The notes under the pieces are model-generated. The model ran no database searches. It was not told where the DNA came from and worked only from the letters and a program-made list of their open reading frames with translations. The position numbers and the translations under genes were made by a program. This document shows positions 20,591 through 31,982 of a DNA stretch of 64,000 bases, piece by piece. The DNA comes from Bedellia somnulentella (lineage: Eukaryota > Arthropoda > Insecta > Lepidoptera > Bedelliidae): assembly GCA_963576735.1 (NCBI GenBank), contig OY755178.1, positions 16,616,001 through 16,680,000 of the forward strand, in the 5' to 3' direction. Each line of letters starts with the position of its first letter. Position 1 is the first letter of the stretch.

Positions 20591-21559
20591 ATATATCAAC
20601 CCAAAATTTTCTATGGAAGCGGAGGCCATAGTACTTAAATTTTCCATGACGGACCACGATATCGTGATGATCAACATTCCAATGTCTGACTTGAGCCCGT
20701 ACCAACCAAAGCGTATAGTTAACAAAGTTGATTTTGCTGCAATTGAAACTGAAATAAAGAAATTTGATTGGATACAAACAATGATGAATGAAGATGCGTC
20801 CGAAGCAGCAAACACCTTTACATTAATTACCTTTACATTAACAGCTATTACCTGTCTAAAAAATCAGAACACAGTAAAAACTAAAAAAAACCGAAAGGAA
20901 TACAATCCAAATCCTTGAATAACCCCTGGTATAATAAAATGTATGAAAACGAGAGACCATTTACACATGAAAGCCAAAAAGTATCTACATGATTTAGTTA
21001 CACAAACAACATACAAAGGGAACAGAATTTTTTAATATATAAACTAAAGAATAACTACGAGTATAACCGAAAGCAAGTTAAGGATACAAAAGGTAATCCG
21101 AAAAAGATTTGGGATGTTATAAGAGAAGATACTTACTTACTTGATTTCTATTATTAACTGTGTATTATTACTTATGTCGCTGTTGATGTTCCTAATAAAA
21201 ATAAATAAATAAATAAATAAATAAGTATGTCATGTGATTAAAAACTTAAATTCTGTTTATGAACTAATATCTATTGGACAAACACCAACTGAATTACTGT
21301 GTATCTGCAATGAATACTTTTCTTCTGTGGGTGAAAGTTACACACAGTAAAATTTGGATAATTTACAAACACCTGAATATCATCTCGCGTCTAATGTATC
21401 TTCTACTGGTGGTCCCGTCAATTCGTTTTTTATATCCCCTAATGATGAAGAAGCAGCAAAATTAATTATTCAGTCACTACAAAATAGCAACTCCTCCGGA
21501 TTGGATAGAATTAACAACCGTTTGTTAAAACGAATAAGTCCATACATTGCCAGTAACAA

Positions 21560-21800
21560 GGTTAATTTATCATGGTTGGTGTAATGTATCACGGTGAAGG
21601 AAAAAATCGTGAGGAAACCCACATGGCTAAGTTGTATTTAGTCATGTGACAGTGTATTTCGTATCAAACGGCTATAGGCCTGCCCATTACCAGGTGAGTA
21701 CACTGTCCAAGCAAAACGTGGATACTCTGAACACCAGGTAAAATTGAAACGTGATTTTCATAAGTATTATTTTATTACCTCTGTCAACCCCTTCGCGGAT
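21560..21800 (+). repeat. SINE B, copy 2 (3' two thirds), joined to a LINE
   Basis: Reads GGTTAATTTATCATGGTTGG...GGAAACCCACATGGC...GGCCTGCCC...TCAACCCCTTCGCGGAT. At GGAT it passes directly into the jockey-like LINE without the usual TTCGGCGTGAACG tail. Confidence 0.8.
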
Positions 21801-23290
21801 CCTGCTGGAAGACCGGTAAGATTATTGTCTTACCGAAGGAGGGTAAGGACCGGCGGCAGCCGAATGGGTATCGACCCATCACTCTGCTGCCGCACATCGC
21901 GAAGCTGTTTAAGCGTCTGCTGTTGCGAGGCCTTCGTCCCCACATCCAGCTGCGGGACGAACAACACGGCTTTCGCGACAGCCATAGCACGACGCTCCAG
22001 CTCGTGAGGGTAGTCGAACACCTCTCCTCCGAGATGAACAGGGGACGCTACACGGTCGCCGTCTTTCTAGACATAGAAAGAGCGTTCGACCGTGTGTGGC
22101 ATAGCGGGGCCCTGTTCAAACTCTTGGAGGTGGGGGTGCCGCCGGCATATGTAAGGATCATCGCCTCCTTTTTGGAGGGGAGGTCCTTCTATGTGTCGGT
22201 GGAAGACGCCCGGTCCGAGGTGAAACCGATCCGTGCGGGAACTCCCCAGGGGAGCTGTGTCTCTCCACTGCTGTACGCGCTGTACACTAACGACATCCCC
22301 ACCCTCGAGGGTAACACCCTATACGAGAGTGAGGAGGACGTTACGCTGGCACTCTACGCCGACGACAGCGCCTTCTTCGCCTCATCACGTCGGCCCCGGG
22401 TAGCGGTTGCCAAGATGCATCGCGTCCTGGACCTTCTGCCGGCTTGGCTTGGTCTGTGGAGGACGGCCGTCAACGTCGGGAAGACGGCCGCCCTGATCAC
22501 CAGGGTGAGACGGCCGACCGGGCTCGCGCCGCTTACGTTGGGCGGCGAGAGCATCAAGTGGCAGACCTCGGTCAAGTACCTGGGCTGCAAGATCGACCGC
22601 AACCTCCGTATGGGCTCTATGGTGGAACATGTCCGCCATAGAGCCCTCGGAGCCCGGTCGGTCTTGCGGCCGGTGCTCGACTCGGGCCTGCCACTACGAG
22701 CCAAACTGCGTATATACAAAATGTATATCCAGGGTCCAGAACACGGTGCTCCGCCAATTGGTGAAAGCCGGGCGGTACGTACGTAACAGCACGATACACC
22801 GGGATCTCCGGGTCGAGACCGTGGAAGATTTCGTGGTGGGGTTTGCCCGTCGTTTGTACGACCGGGCGGACAATTGTCGCCACGAGCACCTCCGCGGAAT
22901 AGCCCCGCTACACGCACGACCGCCAGACGGGCGACCGCTGCCTCGGGAACTCGCGCGCTCCCCGGAGTCGCAAGATACGCGACCCCGGGGACCGCCCTCA
23001 CCACTGCCCACTGCCCCGAGATCGGTCCCGAGGGTGAGGTGCGTAACACGTATCCTCACCCTCCCTCAACCTCCTTAGTGGCTAATCCCCAGAAATGGGG
23101 ATAGCCACCCCTCCCCTCCATCGCCTGGGGAGGTGCCCAATGACCGGGGGGACGTTCCCCCCCGTGACGAAGCTGGGCCATGGGGGCAACCCCGACGCCC
23201 ATCCCGCGCGTGCCGAGCCTGGTTTTTTGTGCCGCGTGGATGTTCCCGTTCCAGCGGATATTCGGCGGGAACGTTTGAGTATTGAGAGTC
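21799..23290 (+). pseudogene. GC-rich jockey-like LINE, 5' truncated
   Basis: Much more GC-rich than its surroundings. One frame from about 21799 to 22735 encodes the reverse transcriptase: YRPITLLPHIAKLFKRLLL, VFLDIERAFDRVWH, AGTPQGSCVSPLLYALYTND, catalytic YADDSAFF. A frameshift near 22735 moves the C-terminal block (LRQLVKAGRYVRN, RRLYDRADN) into another frame. A GC-rich 3' UTR ends with GGATATTCGGCGGGAACGTT, nearly the same as the 3' end of SINE B. Frame, composition and C-terminus suggest the jockey group. Endonuclease missing; inactive. Confidence 0.85.
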
Positions 23291-24074
23291 TTTTGAGTAT
23301 GATGGACTGAAATGTATTTGATATGATGGACTGAAATGTATATTATTTTTATGATTAAAATCGAAGAGTTGACAAAGACTAAAAAGAGAACAATCTGGAG
23401 GTTCAGTAGAAAAGAAATAAAACAATGTTTTAGCATTTTAGCTCCATCTAAGATAGAAGTTAAAGAAAAAGTATTGTTAAGCATGAAACATTATTTGCAA
23501 TCACAGCATAACTTTATAATATTCTGAGTGAATCAAATAATAAATACATTGTGTATGACAGTTGTAAAATAATATTGTTTGCAGTGTTTGCTATATATTT
23601 CCTGCTAAGTGCACGGCTCTCGGTCTATCGGTACGTCAATCAACAGTCAACAACATGAAATAGGATAGCGCTTCCATTTTTAAATGAACTGTCAATCGGA
23701 CTGTCTCGCGCGTTGATCGCAATTAAATTAAAGAAAGGAATTTCATCAGAATTTGTGTATTATAAATATATTTTGAATGCCTTTTTTTACGTTTGCAAGT
23801 TTAGTCAGTTATTCGTCTGTTTAGATGGGTCTGTGTGGCAAGTATGACACTAAAATACATACAAAACAAACTCTAAGTCTAACTTCATATAACTAACGGT
23901 TTGCTTGTCCTACTGAATTTTGATTACAACCAAACTCTGATCTCCTCCGAACCGAACCGACCGAACTACTCCGAACGTAATTTAGCCTTTATAAAATCTT
24001 CTAACACACTATGCGAAGGTTAATTTATTTTTTTTGTACCCAATTTGTGATGCTTACGTAACGATACATTTAAT
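23291..24074. other. Non-coding stretch
   Basis: Contains a duplicated TATGATGGACTGAAATGTAT (about 23298-23342). One 63-codon ORF (23336-23527) has a lysine-rich product that I do not recognise. Otherwise nothing seen. Confidence 0.4.
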
Positions 24075-25406
24075 ATTCAAATCAAATCAAAATCATTTAT
24101 TTCGGATTATTCATCCATATAGTTGTTAGTAATCACAAAAACTTAAATACCTATGTTAGTAACAAAAATAACATTTAAAATTAAATACAGACATAATTAA
24201 TTAATTAATTGTACTGCTTTGTGGCTAATACTACCGACAACTGGCGGTGTGCAGTCTCACCCAGTGCCGGAGCAGTGGGGAGTCCCACCTGTCACTCAAC
24301 ACACGCAGAATGCTGTTGGAGCTCGCACGAACGCGCTCAAGCATGGAGGCTGTACGGCTTCTTATTATGGCGTAAAAATCGCTAGTCCTAGCCTCCGCGA
24401 ACATAGCTGATGCGCTACAAAATCGTGGGAGCTTCAACAACACTCTGAATGCATTGTTGTATTGGACGCGAAGAGCGCTGTAAGCACGCTGTGTGTAGCG
24501 GACCCACAGGCTGCACGTGTAAAAGGTTTGGCAAAACGCCTTAAAGAGTGTAACCTTCACATCATTAGTACACCATGCAAACCTGCGAGCCAACATGTTA
24601 CACCGTACTGACGGCGCTCTTCGCTCTCGCTCAATGTCAAGGTCGTCCGACATGCCCTCCGTCACCCAATGGCCCAGATATTTAAATTTGTCCACCTTCT
24701 TAAGAGGGGCACCACACAAGTTAAGAAGTGGTAATTCAGAATACGTTTTCTTCCCGGCTTTAAACACCATAAACTCGCTCTTCTTAGGGTTATACCTTAG
24801 ACCATGGGATTCCGCATAGGCTTCACAAATATGTAGTAATCGACGAAGAGCACCAAGCGAGGGGCTCAGCAGCACCATGTCGTCCGCATAACTAATGTTG
24901 TTAATACAAACTCCGTCTACATGGCAGCCGACACCGGTACTGCTGAGCTCCTCGATGAGTCGGTTCATGTACAGGTTGAAGAGCCTTGGAGAGCTCAGCC
25001 CCCCCTGCCTCACGCCGCACTCCAACCTATACACTTCCGACCGCACCCCCGCCCATTTAACACAATTTGTCTGATTGTTGTACCAATATTTAAACAATGA
25101 CACAATTTCCACTGGTACATCTGTGTCACATCGAATCTTCTGCCATAGTACATCATAACTCACCAGGTCAAATGCTTTCGATAAGTCCAAATAACAGGCA
25201 AAAATGGGTGTCTTTCTTGTCGTGTAGTATTGGACAGTCTGCTGAAGAGAAAATATGGCACTTTCCGTAGAAAGGCCAGGGCAAAAACCAAATTGAGCAT
25301 CATTTAAATGACTGTGTCTCTCAAGCTGTTTATCCAGCAAACTATCCAAAACCTTCGCTATAATCGTAGCTAGTGATATAGGCCTGTAGTTGGACGAATC
25401 TGACAC
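24075..25406 (-). pseudogene. CR1-like LINE reverse transcriptase, 5' truncated
   Basis: Open minus-strand frame of about 390 codons: NYRPISLATIIAKVLDSLLD, YLDLSKAFDLVSYDVLW, CGVRQGGLSSPRLFNLYMN, catalytic SYADDMVLLSPS. The C-terminus lies near 24231. The 3' side on the minus strand ends with GATTTTGATTTGATTTG, a short-repeat tail typical of CR1-group LINEs. The endonuclease half is missing, so it is dead on arrival, but no internal stop was seen. Probably a fairly young truncated copy. Confidence 0.82.
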
Positions 25407-25454
25407 GTCATATATTATTTATTTATTTATTTTTCATGAAAGTTTGCATGAAAA

Positions 25455-26110
25455 TTGACTCATTTACATACATACATATTCTCACGTCGTTAGGTCCTAT
25501 TGGGGTAGGCAGTGACTATCGATCGCCACTTTGTACGATCCTGGCAAACCTCTCTGGCTTCGTTCACATCCATCAATCTTTTCATACATGCTCTTTTATT
25601 CTGCCTACTTCGGGCACCTGCCTTTTTGAGCACATTTTGTATTTGATTCAAATGTGTCCTCCGAGGTCGTCCTCTACTAACCATATACAAATTGGCTTTA
25701 TAGATCTCTTTCACCAATTTACTGTCATCCATCCTTTCTTTGTGCCCAAACCATCTCAACATTCCTTTTTCTATCTTTCTTACAATATCATCTTTTACAC
25801 CACACCTTTCACGAATCACATTATTACTCACACGATCAGATAACCTTACAACATTTTTTTCTGAGGTACCTCATTTCTACTGCATTCACTCTGCTTTCAT
25901 GCTTCTTCTGCCACACCCAACATTCGCTGCCATACATAAGCGTAGGAACGAGTACAGCATCATGTAAAGCCATTCGGGCCTTTTCGGACACCGATTGACT
26001 AGACATTAGACTATCGAGTGCTCCATTTTCCGTATTACCCTTTTTCATACTTCTCTCGAAATCTTCATCATACTTTCCATCCCTAGTAAACAAACTTCCT
26101 CAATATATAA
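25455..26110 (-). pseudogene. Family C LINE C-terminal fragment, copy 2
   Basis: Minus strand: HDAVLVPTLMYGSECWVWQK, then a frame change, then KIEKGMLRWFGHKERMDD, VSRGRPRRTHLNQI, CQDRTKWRSIV. The tail (TACATACATATTCTCACG on +) is the reverse complement of CGTGAGAATATGTATG. The region after the reverse transcriptase is present; the catalytic domain is not. Dead copy. Confidence 0.82.
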
Positions 26111-26311
26111 ACTCTTTCACTTGTTTCTACTTTCTTACCATTAATATCTCATTTCTGTACCTAAAAAAATAAATTTAGCAAATGAGTTCCTTTTATGATA
26201 AAAAATAATTATAAAAGTTATTTCATGAGTTACCCGGTTACCCGGGAGGGTTTAAGTAGCAATGGCTTGCCGTTTATATGTATTTAAGCAATATGAAAAT
26301 TTAAGCAACGG

Positions 26312-26679
26312 ATGACATGATAGTCCAATGGGTAGAACACCCGTCCGTAAACAGATAGGCGTGAGTTCAAATCCCGGGTCGGGCCTACACCAATTTTTCT
26401 TTTCTAAAGTCATATATGTGGTTAATTTATCATGGTTGGTAACGGTGAGGGAAAACATCGTGAGGGGAACCCACATGGCCGAGTTGTACTTAGCCATGTG
26501 ACAGTGTATTCGTACAAAACGGCGATAGGCCTGCCCCCTATCACGTGAGTACACTGTCTAAACAAAACGTTAGTACCTACTTTGGACACTAGGTGGCGCT
26601 GTCACGTTGTTTATAAGTATTGTTTATTCGGATAGCCCCTTCGGGGATAAATGGCGTGAACGCTTACGTTTATGTATAC
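26312..26679 (+). repeat. SINE B, copy 3 (nearly full length)
   Basis: tRNA-derived SINE. The head is GATAGTCCAATGGGTAGAAC (A-box region) and GAGTTCAAATCCCGG (B-box). The body is CACCAATTTTTC...CCCACATGGC...TATCACGTGAGTACACTG, and the 3' end CCCCTTCGGGGATAAATGGCG. It ends in TTATGT repeats. Transcription would be by RNA polymerase III. Confidence 0.88.
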
Positions 26680-26862
26680 AAATTGGTATGTTTGATTATA
26701 ATTTCAAATATACTATGAAATTAGCACATAGTAGATAAGAAATTGGAGGTATAAATTTTGGATCATTCATCATCTTGTATTTAGTCACGCAGACGAAGTT
26801 GCGATGCAATTTGCGATGTGAGCGATCAAGGTCATATCAAAAGAGTAGAGAGAAGGCCATAG

Positions 26863-26957
26863 CTGTGGGCCCGACTAAGGAATTGAACTCGCGTCTCCTG
26901 CATGAGATGGCGTATTTTTCCCCTTGAGCTATCACATTGCCTATCTGACACTGGCAA
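26863..26957 (-). repeat. tRNA-like SINE head
   Basis: The minus strand has GATAGCTCAAGGGG (A-box-like) and GAGTTCAATTCC (B-box-like) about 45 nt apart. It lies upstream of dNK. No sound anticodon arm, so not called as a tRNA gene. Confidence 0.5.
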
Positions 26958-27277
26958 TAAATATGTTGCCACGCCAAATCTACAAAAATTAAAATAAAAT
27001 CTGACTGACTTTTAATTTTGATTTTTGAATGGCATTTTCGCGGCTAAAATTAAATGGTTATGTTGTTTTGTTATTGTTAAAATTATATATGAAAGTAAGT
27101 GATATCAATCGTCAAAAGGTTAAAAGTAAAATCATAAGATAAGCTTTCTATGGCGTAACAACTTATAATTACCATTTACGAAATACGGAACTCCACGAAA
27201 AGTAAATAACCTTAATCCGTGAGACGTATACAAATTTTCCTTACATTAACTATAAATTGACGATATTTACTACAAAA

Positions 27278-30200
27278 ATGGCTAATATAAAAACGGTTAT
27301 ACCTGTTGCCGCACAAGCTGTTCGTACTGTACGAAAAAAACCCTTCAAAGTGTCTATTGAAGGCAATATTGGGTCAGGAAAGTCGACGTGTATAAAATTT
27401 TTCGAGAAGTTTAATAACGTCGAAACTCACGCTGTAAGTATATCACAATTTTATTTAAAGTAAATAAGTATCTATCATTCTAAGTGATATTTCAATCAAT
27501 ATATTGTAAAAGTTGTTTTGTGGTAAGTGCAAGGGCGGATCCAGCCATATGGGCAAAATGGACATGCCCACAACCCTAATCGACCTACGACCAAACACTT
27601 TTATGGTCTATTGAAGCTATAGCTGATATGATGATACTAAACACTATGGCCAAGAGATTTTTGGGTGCCTATGCCCACAACCTTTTTTGAGGGCTGGATC
27701 CGTGCCTGGGTAAGTGTATGTAAGTTAACCTTTTGTATTGGAAGTAGCTGGGTTATTTTTTTATTGAAGTATGTAATTTCTAAATGCGATATCACTAACT
27801 ATTTATATCAAGAACGCATCTCCTCCTGAAATCGCCATTTTTTTCAACAAAGGGATCTAAGTTCTATAAATTAAAAGCTGGCATCATTGGTGAAAAATTT
27901 TTGGAAGGTACATCTAGTTATCCTTTTAGTTTTTTAGTAATTTCTATTGAATTGTGCTAAAGAGAACAGGATTCATTACTAGCAACCTCAAATGAAAATC
28001 ACACATTTATTATTATATTATTTATTATTATATATTATATTATGATACTTTCCCTTTATTTCATACATATATACATATACTCACAGCTATATAACCCTTG
28101 AAGGGGTAGCCTGAGCTAGGGAACAAAAAAATCCTTAGCCACTTTTGGAAGTTGCGTGGGGAAAAAAAGGTTGCTGGTGATGGGTCTCCAACCACATCGC
28201 CCAAAAATCCCTTAAAAGCCCCGATACCGTTAGTTGCCTCTTACATACACCAACCGGAAGAAATAAGGTAGTGCTATTCTAAGCCGGCACTACACAGCTT
28301 TATTTCCTTAGGTTCAAAGTTTTCTGTCCTTAAAGAAAATGAATAAAAATTAAAAGTCTAAAGTATAAGACATTTATATAAAGAATACTGTCAGACATGA
28401 TTGAGTCTATCCTGGTACTTGATTTATAAATATAGATTGATTATAGATGATTTAGAGTAAAGTGTCATAACAAAACCCAACTCTTTATGATTTTCCAGGA
28501 GATGATAGATGCAAACCAGTTAAGTGAAATAATTGAAATGATATATAGGTTTGCTTGTTGCGACATGTAAATTTAACTATAAATTAAACTTATTTCTTGT
28601 GATCCAAATCATCAAAACAATACGAAGCCTGCATGAGGAGTAAAACAATACCTATATTAAAACACCTTTACTATGATAGTGTCAAAATATATGATTGAAA
28701 TGTTTAGAACGGCAATACATTATAATTTTTTTTTTTAGCGACATGATAGTCCAGTGGGTAGAACACCCGCCCGAAAAACAGAAGGGCGTGAGTTCCAATC
28801 CTGGGACGGGCCTACACCAATTTGTCTTTTCTAAAGTCATATGTGTGGTTAATTTATCATGGTTGCTAACGGTGAGGGAAAACATCGTGAGGAAACCCAC
28901 ATGGCTGAGTTGTACTTAGTCATGTGACAGTGTATTCGTACAAAACGGCGATAGGCCTGCCCCCTATCACGTGAGTACACTGTCTAAGCAAAACGTGGGT
29001 ACCTTCTCTGGAAACTAGATGGCGCTTGCCATGTGAGTTCAGGAGTATTGGTACCTCTGCCAACCCCTTCGGGGATAAACGGCGTGAACGTTTATGTTAT
29101 GTTATTATAATTTTTCAGGAACCTCTCCATGAATGGCGTGATGTGAGTGGTCACAATTTGCTGAGTCTCATGTATGGAGATATTCACAAATGGAGCTTTG
29201 CATTCCAACATTATGTTCATTTAAGCCGCTTGAAAATACAAACCAGTCCCCCTGCCAATTCTGATATTACTGTTAAAATGTTTGAAAGGTATGATTTTTA
29301 GGTTTTTCTTCACTTTCTTATTACTCATGTATATTCCTGAAAGTGAGGTGGAAATTGAAATTTCTTTTAAATGTGACATGACACTTGCTGATAACAATCA
29401 TGAAAGATTTGTAGAAACATGAATGCAGAATGTCATGACTAATGTTTACATGGTTTGTGTTAGCTCCCACATTTTTTCTTCTGATAAGATCTTATCATTA
29501 AACAGCTGTTTGAGAAAATGTATATGATATTATGAAATTCTTTAAACTCAATATTGTTAACTTATTTCATATATTTTCAGATCAGTGCAGAACAGCAGAT
29601 TCTGTTTTGTAGAGAATGCAAAAGAGCAAAAATTTCTAGAAGATGCCGAATACCAAGTTATGAATACCTGGTTTGAGTACACTGAGAAGAATCTAGACAT
29701 CAGCTTGGACCTAATTGGTATTTATTCTTATATTGAATCACTTTTTAACTAAAAAAAATTATGAGCAATAACTGTTCATGCTCTTATTTTTCTTCTCATT
29801 TCACATTTGTAATATCACTATTTTATAAAGTTAATAATTGAAATAAAATTTCAATGTGGGGTTAATTTATGTTTCTTTTTTTTTATTTCTATTTAAATTA
29901 AATACCCAATTTCAAAAAAAAATTAGGATAAATTGAAAACCAGTATAGGTAGCATGAGGCGTGTGAGAGCGTGTATGTCGCGTGAGAAGTGAGAAACTGA
30001 CAGATTGTTCATACAACATCTGTCAGTTTCTCAGTTCTCACGCGACATACACGCTCTCACACGCCTCATGCTACCTATACTGGTTTTCAATTTATCCTAA
30101 TTTTTTTTTGAAATTGGGTATTTAATTTAAGTAGAAATAAAAAAAAAGAAACATAAATTAACCCCACATTGAAATTTTATTTCAATTATTAACTTTATAA

Positions 30201-31894
30201 AATAGTGATATTACAAATGTGAAATGAGAAGTCAATAGACTGTCCCTGCACTCTCAACTGTGGAATGTGGTTCTAGGATTAAGACATTTTCATGTCAAAA
30301 CTGTTACATGCCCCCGTAGCATGAGGCGTGTGAGAGCGTGTATGTCGCGTGAGAACTGAGAAACTGACAGATGTTGTATGAACAATCTGTCAGTTTCTCA
30401 CTTCTCACGCGACATACACGCTCTCACACGCCTCATGCTACGGGGGCATGTAACAGTTTTGACATTTATCTGTTTTCTTATGTAATTTTCATCTATTGAC
30501 CGAATTATATATTATCATTTAATAAATGTATGTGTGATAGCTTCCAATAGCACTAACCCATTTCTAACCATGGTCTAATTGAGTGTTTGTTTGAGACCCA
30601 TCACCAACTATCCCTTTTTTAAAACTATTTTCTGCACTCAATTTCCAAAAGTGGTTGAGTACATGTGTGTAATTGTTTTTTTGCAGTATACCTCAGGACG
30701 ACTCCCGAAGTGGTTTGGGAGAGAATGATGAAAAGAGGACGCGCTGAAGAAGCTGAAATACCACTTGATTATATTAAACAGGTATGCTCTGCAAAGACTT
30801 CCTCAAAATGAAAATAATGACTTGCTAAACATGCTGCAGATAATATGCCTGTCATGATAACAAAAACTAATAATATTAAAAATAAAAACACTACTTCTAC
30901 TATTTAGCATATCTACTTAAAATTTATTTATTTATTCATCATATTTTACAAACACCATTACAGACAATAGCCTAATGCGATGTTTACTTACAAAATAAGA
31001 AAAAAATTACTACTTATTGTAACATATTAATTTTAACAATCTTTCTGTGAACTCACTCAGCTTACAATTAACAGTATCGATATCATTAGCCAGCATATTC
31101 CTTACATTAAAAATTAAAATAAAAAAATAGAGAACACAATTGTGTACTGTCCAATATTAATTCATCTCAATCCAGATGTTGAGCAAGTGAAAATATAATT
31201 AAGACTAAAAAAATCACGCCATATATCTCCAAAGGGGTGGCAGAAGACACTTGGTTTTCGGAGTACAGATCATAATTTACGTAGACATTTCAATCTACTA
31301 TCACTAGCCCTTTTCTCTCTGAAGGTGTCGTAAGGCTATAACTCATCTTTTAAATGTACATACATACATACATATACTCACGGCTATAATTCCCTAAACG
31401 GGGTAGCCAGAGCATTGGAATGAGAAATTCCTCAGCCACTTTTGGAAGTTGATTGGGAAAAGGATGGGAATAATAAATGTTTTTGGTGACGGGTCTCCAA
31501 CCACATCGCCCAAAAATCACTTGAAAAGTCCCAATACCCTTAGTCGCCTCTTACGATCACCCACGGGTAGAAATGGGGTAGTGTTATTCTAAGCCGACAG
31601 TCACATTTAAAAGATAGCTGTGTATAGCTATCTTTTAAATGTGACTGTAGAATATCTAAAGCTTTGGCTACCCCTTTCGAAATTAAAGCTGAGAATGAAT
31701 AACATATCATGAAGAAACATACCCACAATTAAATAATATACTTTCAGGTGCACGAAGCCTATGAAAAGTGGTTGACATCTCCCGACGTAGGTTGTGAAGT
31801 ATTGACAGTGGACGCTGACAAAACATTGCAAGAGGTGAAAGATGATCTGGATCGATATGCTTACAAGATCCTCGGGGGAAATCATACTAATTAG
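27278..31894 (+). CDS. dnk: Deoxynucleoside kinase (dNK), 234 aa, complete
   Basis: Phosphorylates deoxynucleosides in the dNTP salvage pathway; insects have one broad-specificity enzyme of this family. Five exons join in phase: 27278-27433, 29119-29288, 29581-29717, 30687-30781, 31748-31894. Residues 29-36 are the P-loop GNIGSGKS. EPLHEW (from 53) supplies the catalytic-base Glu. The ERS motif (108-110) is formed across the exon 2/3 junction, as FERSVQNSRFCFVEN. YLRTTPEVVWERM leads to the lid RGRAEEAEIPLDY. Length is close to the family's usual 230-260. The start is the first ATG in frame; the basic N-terminus (AVRTVRKKPF) lacks acidic residues, so organelle targeting is possible but unproven. 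AATAAA at 32103-32108 may end the mRNA. Introns hold a hAT-like MITE, A and B repeats, and a large palindrome. Confidence 0.93.
27530..27708. mobile_element. hAT-like MITE in dNK intron 1
   Basis: About 180 bp with imperfect inverted ends CAAGGGCGGATCCAGCC and GGCTGGATCCGTGCCTG, flanked by an apparent 8-bp duplication GGTAAGTG. CA/TG ends plus an 8-bp duplication fit hAT. No ORF. Confidence 0.65.
28064..28305 (-). repeat. Family A repeat, copy 5
   Basis: Full-length copy in dNK intron 1: CATACATATATACATATACTCACAG...CCAACCGGAAGAAAT...CGGCACTACACAGCT. Confidence 0.88.
28738..29104 (+). repeat. SINE B, copy 4, abutting dNK exon 2
   Basis: Full-length copy from GCGACATGATAGTCCAGTGG to TTATGTTATG, with the 11-bp duplication TTATAATTTTT on both sides (28720-28730 and 29105-29115). 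The right duplicate is the polypyrimidine tract of the acceptor used for exon 2 (29119). The left side now ends in a T-run followed by AG at 28736-28737. Confidence 0.9.
29792..30231. repeat. 440-bp palindrome with a family F hairpin core
   Basis: The left arm from CTTCTCATTTCACATTTGT is repeated in reverse complement up to ACAAATGTGAAATGAGAAG. The centre (29951-30072) is the 122-bp F hairpin, AGCATGAGGCGTGTGAGAGC...CCTCATGCT. About 160 bp of arm outside the F core is ordinary intron-like sequence. In dNK intron 3, 75 nt after exon 3. Confidence 0.92.
30292..30465. repeat. 174-bp palindrome with a second F hairpin
   Basis: Arms ATGTCAAAACTGTTACATGC...and complement, around the F core 30318-30439. 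This core is the exact reverse complement of 29951-30072. Same intron, 246 bp from the first core. Confidence 0.92.
31362..31605 (-). repeat. Family A repeat, copy 6
   Basis: In dNK intron 4. The target duplication ATCTTTTAAATGT lies before the tail (about 31346) and again near 31629. An inverted copy of the right flank is attached at the element's 5' end, making a 22-bp-stem hairpin. Confidence 0.85.
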
Positions 31895-31982
31895 TTTTAT
31901 GCTAATTTGTAAAGCACAATACACATTGACATATGTCGGCAACTTTTTGTTGGCGGTCTAGTTTTCATACATAGGTTAGACA

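Larger units (their letters stand above)
18755..21558 (+). pseudogene. LINE endonuclease-linker remnant, interrupted
   Basis: Scattered coding pieces of a jockey/CR1-group LINE: endonuclease LTECWINETSD and AGGVVIYIKN (18763-18970), IPTRKLTCLD (about 19120), TDHDIVMINIP (about 20650), then linker pieces NPKKIWDVI (about 21100), NEYFSSVGE (about 21310) and SSGLDRINNRLLK (about 21500). Many stops. Interrupted at 19330-20600 by unrelated transposon debris and near 21130-21230 by a short A/T-tailed insert. Inactive. Confidence 0.7.

Noticed and set aside
22354..23059. Long minus-strand ORFs over the jockey-like LINE
   Set aside because: GC-rich coding sequence lacks stops on the opposite strand; only the + frames match reverse transcriptase motifs.
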